Below are positions 8,366 to 17,799 of a stretch of 64,000 nucleotides of DNA, piece by piece. The DNA is from Flavobacterium sp. LMO8. GTDB taxonomy: Bacteria > Bacteroidota > Bacteroidia > Flavobacteriales > Flavobacteriaceae. The translations under genes were made by a program, and so were the position numbers. The notes below the pieces were generated by a model. The model was not told the DNA's origin and did no database searches. It saw only the letters and a list, made by a program, of their open reading frames with translations. The first letter of the stretch is position 1; the number at the start of each line of letters is the position of its first letter. The stretch covers positions 186,001-250,000 of the forward strand of contig NZ_WIBJ01000030.1 in NCBI RefSeq assembly GCF_009495755.1, written 5' to 3'.

Positions 8366-8668
8366 CTATCTTTTAATAATACTAACAGCTGTTCCTGTTG
8401 TTGTAACTACAACATAATTACTATTGGTTAGTTCAATATCAACATGTATTCCCACTACTGCATTTGCATTTAATTTCATAGCATTTGCTTTAAGTTGTTC
8501 AAAAGCTTGATCTTTAACATCTGAAACACTTTCACTTATTCCAGCATAATATTTTTGCATATTAAAAGTCATTTTCATCTTTTGCATATTTACAGATGTT
8601 CCCGACACAATACCTCTGTACTCTGCAATTGTAAAGCCATCAATAGAATTGGTTGTTGTTAAAATCAT
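8366..8668 (-). CDS. YbjQ/UPF0145 family protein
   Basis: The 100-residue protein matches the UPF0145 (YbjQ) family: N-terminal ILTTTNSIDG, then IAEYRGIVSGTSV, a helical centre, and the typical ANAVVGIHVDIEL segment followed by a final strand TTTGTAVSI. The family forms small pentameric beta-rich rings and is sometimes called heavy-metal binding, but no function is established. It is convergent with the lipoprotein gene and stands alone. I see no canonical promoter, though a short ACCC/GGGT palindrome lies in its leader region. Confidence 0.88.
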   Translation of the reverse strand: MILTTTNSIDGFTIAEYRGIVSGTSVNMQKMKMTFNMQKYYAGISESVSDVKDQAFEQLKANAMKLNANAVVGIHVDIELTNSNYVVVTTTGTAVSIIKR

Positions 8669-8810
8669 AATTTAAATTTTTATTGCTTTTTAATAATTTT
8701 ACCCAACGGGTTAAAATAAGTCTATTAAATTGCTGTTTTGTTACAATTGAGAATTAATCTCTTATTCATTTTAAAAAGTAAATTTTTTATACAAACTCTC
8801 TAATACTACT

Positions 8811-8840
8811 TTGCGACTTTATAACTTTATGTTATCTTTG
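8811..8840 (+). promoter_or_regulatory. Promoter of ffh
   Basis: TTG at 8811-8813 and TATCTTTG at 8833-8840 are separated by 19 bases, an ideal flavobacterial TTG/TAnnTTTG promoter. Transcription should begin near 8847. The -33 TTG is the same triplet that a longest-frame gene call would take as the ffh start codon. Confidence 0.85.
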
Positions 8841-8864
8841 CAACTTATTAAAATCACATCCATT

Positions 8865-10211
8865 ATGTTTGATAATTTAAGCGATAAGTTAGATAAAGCG
8901 TTACACCTATTAAAAGGTCACGGTAAAATTACTGATGTAAATGTTGCCGATACTTTAAAAGAAGTACGTAGAGCATTATTAGATGCCGACGTTAACTTTA
9001 AAATTGCTAAAGATTTTACCACGAGAGTAAAAGATAAAGCAATAGGTGAAAATGTATTAACTACTTTACAGCCAGGACAATTAATGGTTAAAATCGTTAA
9101 AGACGAGTTGACCGAATTAATGGGTGGTGATGCAGCTGGAATTAATTTATCAGGAAACCCAACTGTGATTTTGATGTCGGGTTTACAAGGTTCTGGTAAA
9201 ACTACTTTTTCGGGTAAATTAGCAAACTTTTTAAAAACTAAAAAGAACAAAAAAACTTTATTAGTAGCTTGTGATATCTATCGTCCTGCGGCAATTAATC
9301 AGTTGCACGTAGTGGGTGGACAAATTGGTGTTGAAGTATATTCAGAACCAGAAAATAAAAATCCAGTTGAAATTGCTCAAAATGCCATCAAACATGCAAA
9401 AGCAAATGGTTTTAATGTAGTAATTGTCGATACTGCTGGTCGTTTGGCTGTGGATGAGCAAATGATGAACGAAATTGCAAATGTTCATAAAGCAATTGAG
9501 CCACACGAAACACTATTTGTAGTAGATGCTATGACAGGGCAAGATGCTGTAAATACTGCAAAAGCATTCAACGACAGATTAAATTTTGACGGAGTTATCT
9601 TAACAAAGTTAGATGGTGATACGCGTGGTGGAGCTGCCATTTCGATTAAATCGGTAGTAAATAAACCAATTAAATTCATCGGTACAGGTGAAAAAATGGA
9701 AGCTATCGATGTGTTTTATCCAAATCGTATGGCGGATAGAATCTTGGGAATGGGAGACGTGGTTTCCTTAGTAGAAAGAGCACAAGAGCAATACGACGAA
9801 GAAGAAGCAAGAAAATTACAGAAGAAAATTGCTAAAAACGAATTTGGTTTTGACGATTTCTTAGCACAAATTCAGCAAATCAAGAAAATGGGGAACATGA
9901 AAGACCTTGTCGGAATGATTCCTGGAGCTGGAAAAGCATTAAAAGACGTTGAAATTGAAGATGATGCATTCAAACATATTGAAGCTATCATTCAATCAAT
10001 GACACCAATTGAAAGAAGTAAACCATCTTTAATTGATGTAAAACGTAAAACCAGAATTGCAAAAGGTTCGGGAACAAAAATTGAGCAAGTGAATCAATTG
10101 ATGAAACAATTCGACCAAATGAGCAAAATGATGAAAATGATGCAAGGTGGTGGCGGAAAAAATTTAATGAAAGCTATGTCTGGAATGAAAGGCGGAATGC
10201 CAAAAATGTAA
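8865..10211 (+). CDS. ffh: Signal recognition particle GTPase Ffh
   Basis: The 448-residue protein has the SRP54 layout: N-terminal helical bundle, GTPase domain with P-loop GLQGSGKTT, DTAGR and TKLDGDTRGG motifs, and a Met-rich M domain ending MKAMSGMKGGMPKM. With 4.5S RNA it binds signal sequences and delivers ribosomes to FtsY at the membrane. The start at 8865 (MFDNLSDKL) matches other Ffh proteins; the longer TTG-initiated frame would overlap the promoter. A terminator follows. Confidence 0.97.
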   Translation: MFDNLSDKLDKALHLLKGHGKITDVNVADTLKEVRRALLDADVNFKIAKDFTTRVKDKAIGENVLTTLQPGQLMVKIVKDELTELMGGDAAGINLSGNPTVILMSGLQGSGKTTFSGKLANFLKTKKNKKTLLVACDIYRPAAINQLHVVGGQIGVEVYSEPENKNPVEIAQNAIKHAKANGFNVVIVDTAGRLAVDEQMMNEIANVHKAIEPHETLFVVDAMTGQDAVNTAKAFNDRLNFDGVILTKLDGDTRGGAAISIKSVVNKPIKFIGTGEKMEAIDVFYPNRMADRILGMGDVVSLVERAQEQYDEEEARKLQKKIAKNEFGFDDFLAQIQQIKKMGNMKDLVGMIPGAGKALKDVEIEDDAFKHIEAIIQSMTPIERSKPSLIDVKRKTRIAKGSGTKIEQVNQLMKQFDQMSKMMKMMQGGGGKNLMKAMSGMKGGMPKM

Positions 10212-10219
10212 ATTATAGG

Positions 10220-10266
10220 TAAGGTTTAAAATTTTAAATAATGAAAGTTTTAAACCTTATTTTTTT
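10220..10266 (+). terminator. Rho-independent terminator of ffh
   Basis: A 12-bp AT-rich stem (10220-10231 with 10248-10259) followed by seven T residues lies just after the ffh stop. Confidence 0.8.
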
Positions 10267-10301
10267 GAATATACTAACTATTCGTTTTGGGATACACACA
10301 A

Positions 10302-10324
10302 CTATAAACCCAAAGCTATAAACC
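10302..10324. repeat. Word-like direct repeat before folD
   Basis: The nonamer ctataaacc occurs at 10302-10310 and 10316-10324 in the short leader of folD. It is one of several reiterated spacer words in this window. Confidence 0.45.
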
Positions 10325-10340
10325 TGAAACAAGAAAGCAA

Positions 10341-11222
10341 ATGCAATTATTAGACGGAAAAAAAGTATCGGAAGATATTAAAAATGAAATTGCTGCCGAG
10401 GTAGCTCAAATGAAAGCCAATGGAGAGAAAGTTCCTCATTTAGCGGCAATTATTGTAGGAAACGATGGTGCAAGTTTAACGTATGTTGGAAGCAAAGTAA
10501 AATCGTGTGAGCGAGTTGGTTTTGAATCCACTTTAATTAAAATGCCAAGCACGACTTCAGAAACGGAGCTTTTGAAAAAAATCAAAGAATTGAACGAAAA
10601 TGATGCTATTGATGGATTCATTGTTCAGTTGCCTTTACCAAAACAAATCGACACCCAAAAAATCATTGAAGCGATAGATCCAAGTAAAGATGTAGATGGT
10701 TTCCATCCTGAAAACTTTGGAAAAATGGCATTAGATATGTCTACTTTTATTCCAGCAACACCTTTCGGAATCTTAGAATTATTAGAAAGATATAATGTTC
10801 CAACCGATGGAAAGCACACCGTAGTTATCGGAAGAAGTCATATCGTAGGTCGTCCAATGGGAATTTTAATGGGAAGAAAAGGATTTCCTGGAAATTCAAC
10901 AGTAACGGTTACACACAGTCATTCTAAAAACATCAACCAAATTACTTCACAAGCTGATATTATTATCTCTGCATTAGGTGTCCCAAATTTCCTAAAAGCA
11001 GAAATGGTTAAAGATGATGTAGTAATAATCGACGTAGGAATCACTAGAGTAGAAGATGAAACTACTGAAAAAGGATATAGAATTGTAGGTGACGTAGATT
11101 TTGAAAACGTATCTAAAAAAGCATCCTACATTACGCCAGTTCCGGGTGGAGTAGGACCTATGACGATTGCAATGTTGTTGAAAAATACATTGTTAGCGAG
11201 AGAGCAGAAGAGAAATAGATAA
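10341..11222 (+). CDS. folD: Methylenetetrahydrofolate dehydrogenase/cyclohydrolase
   Basis: The 293-residue product is full length for FolD. It has the substrate-site signatures [14 protein letters not shown] (with the catalytic Lys) and [14 protein letters not shown], the [11 protein letters not shown] segment, the Rossmann-like [11 protein letters not shown], and the C-terminal [11 protein letters not shown]. The bifunctional enzyme interconverts 5,10-methylene-, methenyl- and 10-formyl-tetrahydrofolate in the cytoplasm, feeding purine and formyl-Met synthesis. Its own leader follows the ffh terminator, and a secreted protein gene begins 11 bases after it. Confidence 0.97.
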   Translation: MQLLDGKKVSEDIKNEIAAEVAQMKANGEKVPHLAAIIVGNDGASLTYVGSKVKSCERVGFESTLIKMPSTTSETELLKKIKELNENDAIDGFIVQLPLPKQIDTQKIIEAIDPSKDVDGFHPENFGKMALDMSTFIPATPFGILELLERYNVPTDGKHTVVIGRSHIVGRPMGILMGRKGFPGNSTVTVTHSHSKNINQITSQADIIISALGVPNFLKAEMVKDDVVIIDVGITRVEDETTEKGYRIVGDVDFENVSKKASYITPVPGGVGPMTIAMLLKNTLLAREQKRNR

Positions 11223-11233
11223 AAAAAGTATAA

Positions 11234-11749
11234 ATGAAGTTCAGATTACTTTTTTTAATATTATTAATATTTCAAATTTCTAATTCGCAGTCAAATTTTA
11301 ATAAAGTTAAGAATGAAATTAATAGAAATGGATATTCTATTTTTTATGATTCAACATTAAGATTAGACGAGAGTGGTAGAAATGGAGTTGAATTTTATTT
11401 GTTTACCGAAAAAGAAAATTCTCAAGATAATTTTGTAGAAAATATCAATTTGATTATTCAAAATTTGGAAGGATTAAATATTGATTTAAATAAATTTGTT
11501 GCAATAACGGAAGGTCAAATTTTGGCAAGCGGAGAATTAATTCGAAGCAAGAGAATAATTGTAAATGGCAACGAATGTCATTCTATAATTTATGAGGGAA
11601 CTTTTAATGGATTAAATTTGATGTTTTTACAGTATAATATTGTTAAAAATGATAAAGCTTATGTTTTAACTTATACAGCAAATAGAAAAGATTTTGAAAA
11701 ATATTTTAATGAAATGGAATTAATAATGAAGAGTTTTAAAATTAAATGA
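11234..11749 (+). CDS. Secreted PsbP/DcrB-like protein
   Basis: The 171-residue protein carries a signal peptide (MKFRLLFLILLIFQISNSQ). The mature part follows the PsbP/DUF1795 strand pattern: YSIFYDSTLRLDES, NINLIIQNLEGLNID, a central helix, GNECHSIIYEG, and KAYVLTYTANRKDFEKY with a final helix. Similar small periplasmic proteins occur widely in Bacteroidota; none has an assigned role I can name. It is the last gene before a bidirectional terminator and is probably co-transcribed with folD. Fold call is by eye. Confidence 0.7.
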   Translation: MKFRLLFLILLIFQISNSQSNFNKVKNEINRNGYSIFYDSTLRLDESGRNGVEFYLFTEKENSQDNFVENINLIIQNLEGLNIDLNKFVAITEGQILASGELIRSKRIIVNGNECHSIIYEGTFNGLNLMFLQYNIVKNDKAYVLTYTANRKDFEKYFNEMELIMKSFKIK

Positions 11750-11786
11750 TACTCAATTATATCAATATAATTTAATAAACAAACAA

Positions 11787-11819
11787 AAAAGCCATTTCAA
11801 ACGAAATGGCTTTTCTTTT
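11787..11819. terminator. Bidirectional terminator between PsbP-like gene and prfC
   Basis: A perfect 12-bp stem (aaaagccatttc / gaaatggctttt) with loop aaac is flanked by A and T runs, so it can end both converging transcripts. Confidence 0.9.
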
Positions 11820-13415
11820 TTATCTCTTCTGATAATCCGAAGTAAAGAATAATTCTACTGTTGGATATTTTTGTTGGGTCATTTGGATTGAGAAATCGCT
11901 ATCGGCTAAGAATACTAATTGGCCGTATTTATCATGTCCTAAGAATTTTTGTTTTACACGTTTAAATTCAGCAAATTCTACATTTTTAGGATCTTGTGGT
12001 TTTACCCAACACGCTTTAAACGCAGGGAAAGTTTCATACGTACATTTTGCTCCATATTCATGCTCTAAACGGTATTGAATAACTTCGTATTGAAGTGCTC
12101 CTACGGTTCCAATTACTTTTCTGCCGTTCATTTCTAAGGTAAATAACTGCGCCACACCTTCATCCATTAACTGGTCAACTCCTTTCTCTAATTGTTTCGA
12201 TTTTAATGGATCAGCGTTATTGATATATCTAAAATGCTCTGGTGAGAAACTTGGAATTCCTTTGAAATTCATGATTTCGCCTTCGGTTAACGTATCTCCA
12301 ATTTTAAAGTTTCCGGTATCATGTAAACCAACAATATCACCAGGATACGAAATATCAACAATCTCTTTTTTCTCAGCAAAAAACGCATTCGGACTAGAGA
12401 ATTTTAAATTCTTTCCTAAACGAACATGCAAATATGGTTTGTTTTTTTCAAACGTTCCCGATACAATTTTGATAAACGCCAAACGGTCTCTATGTTTTGG
12501 ATCCATGTTGGCATGAATTTTAAATACAAATCCGCTTAATTTTTGTTCTTCTGGATTTACTAAACGTGTATCTGATTCTTTTGCTCTTGGTGTTGGTGCA
12601 ATTTCAACAAAACAGTCTAATAATTCACGAACTCCAAAATTATTCAAAGCCGAACCAAAGAAAACAGGTTGTAAATCGCCAGCCAAATATTCTTCTCTGC
12701 TAAATGCAGGATAAACTTCTTCAATTAATTCTAATTCTTCACGTAAGCGATTTGCTGGTTTTTCTCCAATAATTCCTTCTAATTCCTCGCTTTCAATATC
12801 AGAAAAAGCAATCGTTTCTTCAATGTTTTTTCGACTATCACCTTCGAAAAGGTTGATGTTCTTTTCCCAAATATTGTAAATTCCTTGGAAATCGTATCCC
12901 ATTCCAATTGGAAAACTCAATGGCGTAACGCGAAGTTTTAATTTTTGCTCCACTTCGTCCATTAAATCAAAGGCATCTTTACCTTCACGGTCTAATTTGT
13001 TAATGAAAACAATCATCGGAATGTTTCGCATTCTACAAACTTCCACTAATTTTTCAGTTTGTTCCTCAACCCCTTTTGCAACGTCGATTACTACGATAAC
13101 ACTATCAACTGCAGTTAAAGTTCTGAAAGTGTCTTCTGCAAAGTCTTTGTGACCTGGCGTATCTAAGATGTTGATTTTTTTATTTTGATAGTTAAAAGCC
13201 AAAACAGAAGTCGCTACCGAAATCCCTCTTTGTCTTTCAATCTCCATGAAATCGGAAGTAGCTCCTTTTTTAATTTTATTACTTTTTACAGCTCCAGCTT
13301 CCTGAATAGCGCCTCCAAACAACAATAATTTCTCGGTTAAAGTCGTTTTACCAGCATCGGGATGCGAGATAATTCCAAAAGTTCGTCTTCTTGCTATTTC
13401 TTCTATAAAACTCAT
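11820..13415 (-). CDS. prfC: Peptide chain release factor 3
   Basis: The 531-residue product is full length for RF3. Near the N-terminus it has the translational GTPase motifs SHPDAGKTT, ERQRGISV (switch I), LDTPGHKDF and NKLDREG, then domain II and a C-terminal RF3 domain (LFTLEMNGRKVIGTVGALQYEV). RF3 recycles RF1/RF2 from terminated ribosomes using GTP. The gene is monocistronic. A TACTTTTG -7 box lies 17 bases upstream of its start. Confidence 0.97.
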   Translation of the reverse strand: MSFIEEIARRRTFGIISHPDAGKTTLTEKLLLFGGAIQEAGAVKSNKIKKGATSDFMEIERQRGISVATSVLAFNYQNKKINILDTPGHKDFAEDTFRTLTAVDSVIVVIDVAKGVEEQTEKLVEVCRMRNIPMIVFINKLDREGKDAFDLMDEVEQKLKLRVTPLSFPIGMGYDFQGIYNIWEKNINLFEGDSRKNIEETIAFSDIESEELEGIIGEKPANRLREELELIEEVYPAFSREEYLAGDLQPVFFGSALNNFGVRELLDCFVEIAPTPRAKESDTRLVNPEEQKLSGFVFKIHANMDPKHRDRLAFIKIVSGTFEKNKPYLHVRLGKNLKFSSPNAFFAEKKEIVDISYPGDIVGLHDTGNFKIGDTLTEGEIMNFKGIPSFSPEHFRYINNADPLKSKQLEKGVDQLMDEGVAQLFTLEMNGRKVIGTVGALQYEVIQYRLEHEYGAKCTYETFPAFKACWVKPQDPKNVEFAEFKRVKQKFLGHDKYGQLVFLADSDFSIQMTQQKYPTVELFFTSDYQKR

Positions 13416-13431
13416 TATTCAAAATTTTGTG

Positions 13432-13439
13432 CAAAAGTA
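13432..13439 (-). promoter_or_regulatory. -7 box for prfC
   Basis: On the minus strand TACTTTTG matches TAnnTTTG, close upstream of the prfC ATG. I see no TTG at the usual distance. Confidence 0.5.
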
Positions 13440-13481
13440 ACTTTTTTTGCAGAATTTTCTGTTAATAGTCACTTATAAATG

Positions 13482-13511
13482 TTGTGAAATAGTATCGAAT
13501 TGTTATTTTTG
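13482..13511 (+). promoter_or_regulatory. Promoter of the parvulin operon
   Basis: TTG at 13482-13484 and TATTTTTG at 13504-13511 are 19 bases apart. The start codon of the first parvulin gene is 30 bases downstream. Confidence 0.85.
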
Positions 13512-13541
13512 TCGATTACAACTTAAAATGTATAAATTAAA

Positions 13542-15509
13542 ATGAAAATTAATCGCCTACTTATTTTTGGTTTTTTACTTGTTCAATCGTTTTTGTTTGC
13601 CCAAACAAAAGAAGTTTTATTTACGATTGACAATCATCCTTATTATACAGATGAATTTGTGCGTGTGTACAATAAAAATTTAGATTTAGTTAAAGATGAT
13701 TCTCAAAAAGATTTAGACAAGTATTTGGATTTGTTTTTAGGATACAAACTGAAAGTAGAAAAAGCAAATAAAATTGGTTTGCAACATGGTACAAATTATC
13801 AGAACGAATTAAAATCGTATAGAAATCAATTAGCAAAAAATTATGTAAACGATTCTAAAGTAACTAACGAATTGGTGCATGAAGCTTACGATAGAATGAA
13901 GCAAGAAGTAAGAGCTTCACATATTTTAGTTTTAGTAGATGAAGGCGCTTTACCTCAAGATACTTTAAAAGCGTATAATAAAGTTTTAGCTATCAAAAAA
14001 CGATTAGATGCTGGTGAGGATTTTATTACCGTTGCTCAACAAACGTCTGAAGATCCTTCTGTTAAAGAAAATAATGGCGATTTAGGTTATTTTTCAGCTT
14101 TCAGAATGGTATATCCTTTTGAAAACGCAGCATATAAAACTAATGTAGGTCAAGTTTCAAAACCATTCCGAACTCGTTTTGGTTATCATATTATTAAAGT
14201 GGTTGACAAAAGAATGAATAGAGGAGAAGTTACTGTGGCTCACATTATGATTGTAAAACCAAATGTTTCAGATGTTGCTCAGCATGAAAAAGCAAAAGCA
14301 ACAATTGAAGATATTTACAAAAAAATTAAACAAGGTGAAAATTTTGAAACTTTGGCACAACAATTTTCGGAAGATAAATCATCTGCAGGAAAAGGTGGTG
14401 TTTTACAACGTTTTGGTTCTGGGCAATTAAGTTCAGAAGAATTTGAAAATGTAGCTTTTAGTTTGGTTAATAAAAATGATATTTCAGCTCCTTTTCAATC
14501 GCAATTTGGATGGCATATTGTAAAATTAATTGACAAACATCCTGTTCGTACTTTTGAAGAAATGAAAACTGAATTAGAAGAAAAAATCAGAAAAGACGAA
14601 CGTTCTTTGTTAATTACTAATTCTTTGTCTAAAAAATTAAGAGCAAAATATGTAATTGCTAAAGATCAAAAGGCTTTGACAAAAGTAAAAAATTTAGTTA
14701 CCGATGATTTTTACAATCAAACTTGGGAACAACCAGCTAGTTTAAAGGATAGCAATGTGAATTTGTTAACGATTGATAAAGCAAAAAAAATTAATACACC
14801 TGCCTTTATTAATTTTATTTACACACAACAAAAAGCAAATATTAAAACAAAACCCGTTACTAAATTGGTGGACGAATTATTTGAAAAATTCACTGACGAA
14901 CAAGTAATTAATTATTACAATGAAAATTTAGAAAATGAGTTTCCTGAATTTAGATATGTGATGGATGAGTATCGTGATGGATTAATGTTGTTCGATTTAA
15001 TGGAGAAAGAAATTTGGAATAGAGCAAAATCAGATACAACTGGTTTAATGAATTTTCATAAAGCGAATATTCAAAACTACCAATGGAAAAAAAGGCATAA
15101 TGTAGATATTTTATCATCAACAGATAAAGCAACCATTGAAAAAGCTCAGAAATTCCTTAAAAAAGGAAAATCAATAGAGTACATTAAAGAAAAATTAAAT
15201 AAAAACGGAAAAGTAAATGTCATGGTAAAATCGGGACTTTATGAGGAGGATTATGATATTTTAGCTCAATATCCAAATGTTGGAACTGGAGTAACATCAG
15301 TTGTTGTAAAGGATAAATATTACTTTGTAGTAAATGTAAAAAATACAAAAGAAGCAGAAGCTAAAGAATTTTCAGATTGTAAAGGAAAAGTGATAAGCGA
15401 TTACCAACAATATTTAGAGAACAATTGGGTAGACGAATTAAAAAAAGAGTTTCAAATTAGTGTAAACAATGATGTCTTCGCCAAAGTAAAGCAGCAATTA
15501 GCAAAATAA
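13542..15509 (+). CDS. Periplasmic peptidyl-prolyl isomerase with two parvulin domains
   Basis: The 655-residue protein has a signal peptide (MKINRLLIFGFLLVQSFLFAQ), an N-terminal SurA/PpiC-like helical region, and two parvulin domains: about residues 122-222 (ASHILV, GDLGYFSAFRMVYPFENAAY, RFGYHIIKV) and about 231-340 (VAHIMIV, GVLQRFGSGQLSSEEFENVAF, QFGWHIVKL). A long helical C-terminal region follows. Such proteins bind unfolded outer-membrane proteins in the periplasm. It is the first of three consecutive genes of this type; the next starts after one base. Isomerase activity is not shown by sequence alone. Confidence 0.92.
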   Translation: MKINRLLIFGFLLVQSFLFAQTKEVLFTIDNHPYYTDEFVRVYNKNLDLVKDDSQKDLDKYLDLFLGYKLKVEKANKIGLQHGTNYQNELKSYRNQLAKNYVNDSKVTNELVHEAYDRMKQEVRASHILVLVDEGALPQDTLKAYNKVLAIKKRLDAGEDFITVAQQTSEDPSVKENNGDLGYFSAFRMVYPFENAAYKTNVGQVSKPFRTRFGYHIIKVVDKRMNRGEVTVAHIMIVKPNVSDVAQHEKAKATIEDIYKKIKQGENFETLAQQFSEDKSSAGKGGVLQRFGSGQLSSEEFENVAFSLVNKNDISAPFQSQFGWHIVKLIDKHPVRTFEEMKTELEEKIRKDERSLLITNSLSKKLRAKYVIAKDQKALTKVKNLVTDDFYNQTWEQPASLKDSNVNLLTIDKAKKINTPAFINFIYTQQKANIKTKPVTKLVDELFEKFTDEQVINYYNENLENEFPEFRYVMDEYRDGLMLFDLMEKEIWNRAKSDTTGLMNFHKANIQNYQWKKRHNVDILSSTDKATIEKAQKFLKKGKSIEYIKEKLNKNGKVNVMVKSGLYEEDYDILAQYPNVGTGVTSVVVKDKYYFVVNVKNTKEAEAKEFSDCKGKVISDYQQYLENNWVDELKKEFQISVNNDVFAKVKQQLAK

Positions 15510-15510
15510 T

Positions 15511-16362
15511 ATGAAATTTTGGGTTTCAATATTTTTACTTACCACAATGGTTGTTTCGTGCGATTATTTTATAGCGCCAAAGAAACCAAAAGCCATTGCG
15601 CGTGTAGGTGAAAATTATTTGTTCCAAGATGATATTGTAGATTTAGTTCCAAAAGGCACTTCTAAGAAAGATAGTGTTGCCATTGTAAAATCGTTTATTG
15701 ATAGATGGGCAACACAAAAATTGTTGTTTGAAGCTGCTGAGCGTAATATTAGTACAGATAAAGTTGCCGAATTTAAATCGCTAATTGAGCAGTATAAAGT
15801 AGATTTGTATACAAAAGCACATATCGAAAGCTTGGTAATCAGACAAATAGATACAATTGTAACTAATGCGCAAATTGAGGATTATTATACTAAAAACAAG
15901 CAGTATTTTAAGAATTCTTCTGAGTTAGTAAAGCTTCGTTATATTAATTTAGTTAAAGAAAATCCAAAATTCGCAAAAATTAAATCAAAGTTTAGTTCCT
16001 TTACCAAAAATGATAGAAAAGAGTTAGAACAGCTTGCCGTTCAATTTAAAAGTTATGCGTTTAATGATTCTATATGGGTAGATGTCAATCAGGTTTTTGA
16101 GAAAATTCCGTTTATTAATTTAGAGAATAAGCAAAAATATATCGCAAGCGGAATGAATTTTCAATATCCTGATTCTACAACAGTTTGGCTGGTTAAAATA
16201 AATAAAGTATTACCAAAAGATAGCCCAACTCCCTTAGAATTTTTAAAGCCTACAATAAAGCAGATTATCATAAATAACAGAAAATTAGAATTAATAAATA
16301 CAATAGAAAAAGAGATTACGAATGATGCCATCAAAGACAAAAAATATGAAATTTATAAATAA
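15511..16362 (+). CDS. SurA/PpiC-related lipoprotein without a recognisable parvulin domain
   Basis: The 283-residue product has a lipoprotein signal (TTMVVSC, Cys17) and an N-terminal chaperone-type segment (AIARVGENYLFQDDIVDLVPKGTSKKDSV, then a helix bundle with IDRWATQKLLFEAA) typical of SurA N-domains. I do not see the parvulin HIL ... GGDLG ... FGYH signatures, so it appears to be a chaperone-domain-only partner. It lies between two parvulin proteins, one base after the first and overlapping the third by 17 bases, so translation is likely coupled. Confidence 0.82.
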   Translation: MKFWVSIFLLTTMVVSCDYFIAPKKPKAIARVGENYLFQDDIVDLVPKGTSKKDSVAIVKSFIDRWATQKLLFEAAERNISTDKVAEFKSLIEQYKVDLYTKAHIESLVIRQIDTIVTNAQIEDYYTKNKQYFKNSSELVKLRYINLVKENPKFAKIKSKFSSFTKNDRKELEQLAVQFKSYAFNDSIWVDVNQVFEKIPFINLENKQKYIASGMNFQYPDSTTVWLVKINKVLPKDSPTPLEFLKPTIKQIIINNRKLELINTIEKEITNDAIKDKKYEIYK

Positions 16363-17704
16363 GAAGTTCCTTTTTGCCCTTTTAATTTTAGTAACCACAA
16401 CCGTTTTCGCTCAACCCAAAAGAGAAAAAGTAGACGGTGTAATTGGAGTAGTCGGAGATTATGTGGTTTTGGATTCAGATATTGATTTAGAATTAATACA
16501 ATTAAAAGCACAAGGAGTTGATACAAAAAATATCACACGTTGTGAATTATTTGGAAAACAATTAGAAGATAAATTATATGCTCATCATGCTATTCAAGAT
16601 AGTATTGTTGTAACAGATTCTGAGGTAACTAGTTACATGAATGAACAACTAGATGCTATGGTGCAGCAAGTAGGGTCATTAGATAAAGTTGTTCAATTTT
16701 ATAAAAAGAAAAATGTAGAGGAGTTTAAATCATACTTATTTGAAATTATTAAAATGAATAAATTAACTTCTCAAATGCAGAAGAAAATTGTTGACGATGT
16801 AACAATTACGCCTGAAGAAGTTAGAAATTTTTTTAAAGCGATTCCTATTGATGAATTACCAACATTTGGTGCTGAGATGGAAATAGCTCAAATCATTATA
16901 AAACCTGTAATTACTGATGATGAAAAGAAACGAGTTATTGATAAATTGAATGAAATTCGTCAAGATGTTTTAAATGGTTCTAGTTTTTTCAGTAAAGCAG
17001 TTTTGTTTTCAGAAGATCCAGGTTCAAGTTCAAATGGAGGTTACTATAAAATGAATCGTAAAACAGCTTTTGTTAAAGAATTTAAAGATGTAGCTTTTAG
17101 TTTAACAGAAGGTGAGATTTCAGAACCTTTTGAAACAGAGTTTGGATATCATATTATTATGGTTGAAAAAATTAAAGGTCAAGAAGTAGAATTACGTCAT
17201 ATCTTAATTGCTCCAAAAGTATCTACTCAGGCAATGAAAGATGCTAGAGCAAAAATTGAGGAAATACGTACTAAAATTTTAAACAAAGAGATTACCTTTG
17301 CTGATGCTGCTAAGTCATCGTCTAACGAAAAAGAAACAAAAAATAATGGTGGTGTTCTATTAAATCCAAGAACTATGGAGCCTCGTTTTGAATTAACTAA
17401 AATGGATCCAGCTTTATATGCTCAGGTTTCTTCTTTGAAAGATGGTGAAATTTCACTACCTATTTTAGATGAAGATAGAAGTGGTGGAGGTAAGTTTTAT
17501 AAGATTATAACTGTTAATAATAGAACAGAAGAACATACAGCTGATTTTGCTAAAGATTATTTAAAAATTAAAGAATTAGCGTTAAGAGATAAGCAAATCA
17601 AGGAAATTGCAAAGTGGTCTCAAGAAAAAATTAAAGAAACGTATGTTAAGATTTCTGATGATTATAAAGATTGTCAATTTACCAACAATTGGTTAAAAAA
17701 ATAA
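16346..17704 (+). CDS. SurA-like periplasmic chaperone with two parvulin domains
   Basis: From the ATG at 16346 the product has 452 residues with a clean signal peptide (MKFINKKFLFALLILVTTTVFAQ); the upstream ATGs at 16322 and 16325 would spoil that signal, so 16346 is preferred. A SurA N-domain (VDGVIGVVGDYVVLDSDID) is followed by two parvulin domains (about 175-270 with GGYYKMNRKTAFVKEFKDVAF and FGYHIIMVEK; about 282-375 with LRHILIAPK and GGVLLNP). This is the closest SurA counterpart in the window. The gene overlaps its predecessor by 17 bases and ends in a terminator. Confidence 0.92.
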   Translation: MKFINKKFLFALLILVTTTVFAQPKREKVDGVIGVVGDYVVLDSDIDLELIQLKAQGVDTKNITRCELFGKQLEDKLYAHHAIQDSIVVTDSEVTSYMNEQLDAMVQQVGSLDKVVQFYKKKNVEEFKSYLFEIIKMNKLTSQMQKKIVDDVTITPEEVRNFFKAIPIDELPTFGAEMEIAQIIIKPVITDDEKKRVIDKLNEIRQDVLNGSSFFSKAVLFSEDPGSSSNGGYYKMNRKTAFVKEFKDVAFSLTEGEISEPFETEFGYHIIMVEKIKGQEVELRHILIAPKVSTQAMKDARAKIEEIRTKILNKEITFADAAKSSSNEKETKNNGGVLLNPRTMEPRFELTKMDPALYAQVSSLKDGEISLPILDEDRSGGGKFYKIITVNNRTEEHTADFAKDYLKIKELALRDKQIKEIAKWSQEKIKETYVKISDDYKDCQFTNNWLKK

Positions 17705-17711
17705 ATTAACT

Positions 17712-17739
17712 AACCCTTTGAATTTTCAGAGGGTTTTTT
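17712..17739 (+). terminator. Rho-independent terminator of parvulin operon
   Basis: A 10-bp stem (aaccctttga / tcagagggtt, one G-T pair) with a short loop is followed by a T tract. Confidence 0.8.
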
Positions 17740-17799
17740 ATTATTTTAGAGGTTTAATAATTAAGTTCAATTTTCCGAATTCTAAATTTTAAATTAAAT

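Noticed and set aside
8701..8720. Small ACCC/GGGT palindrome upstream of the YbjQ gene considered as a terminator
   Set aside because: Stem of only four base pairs with no T run; at most a weak operator.
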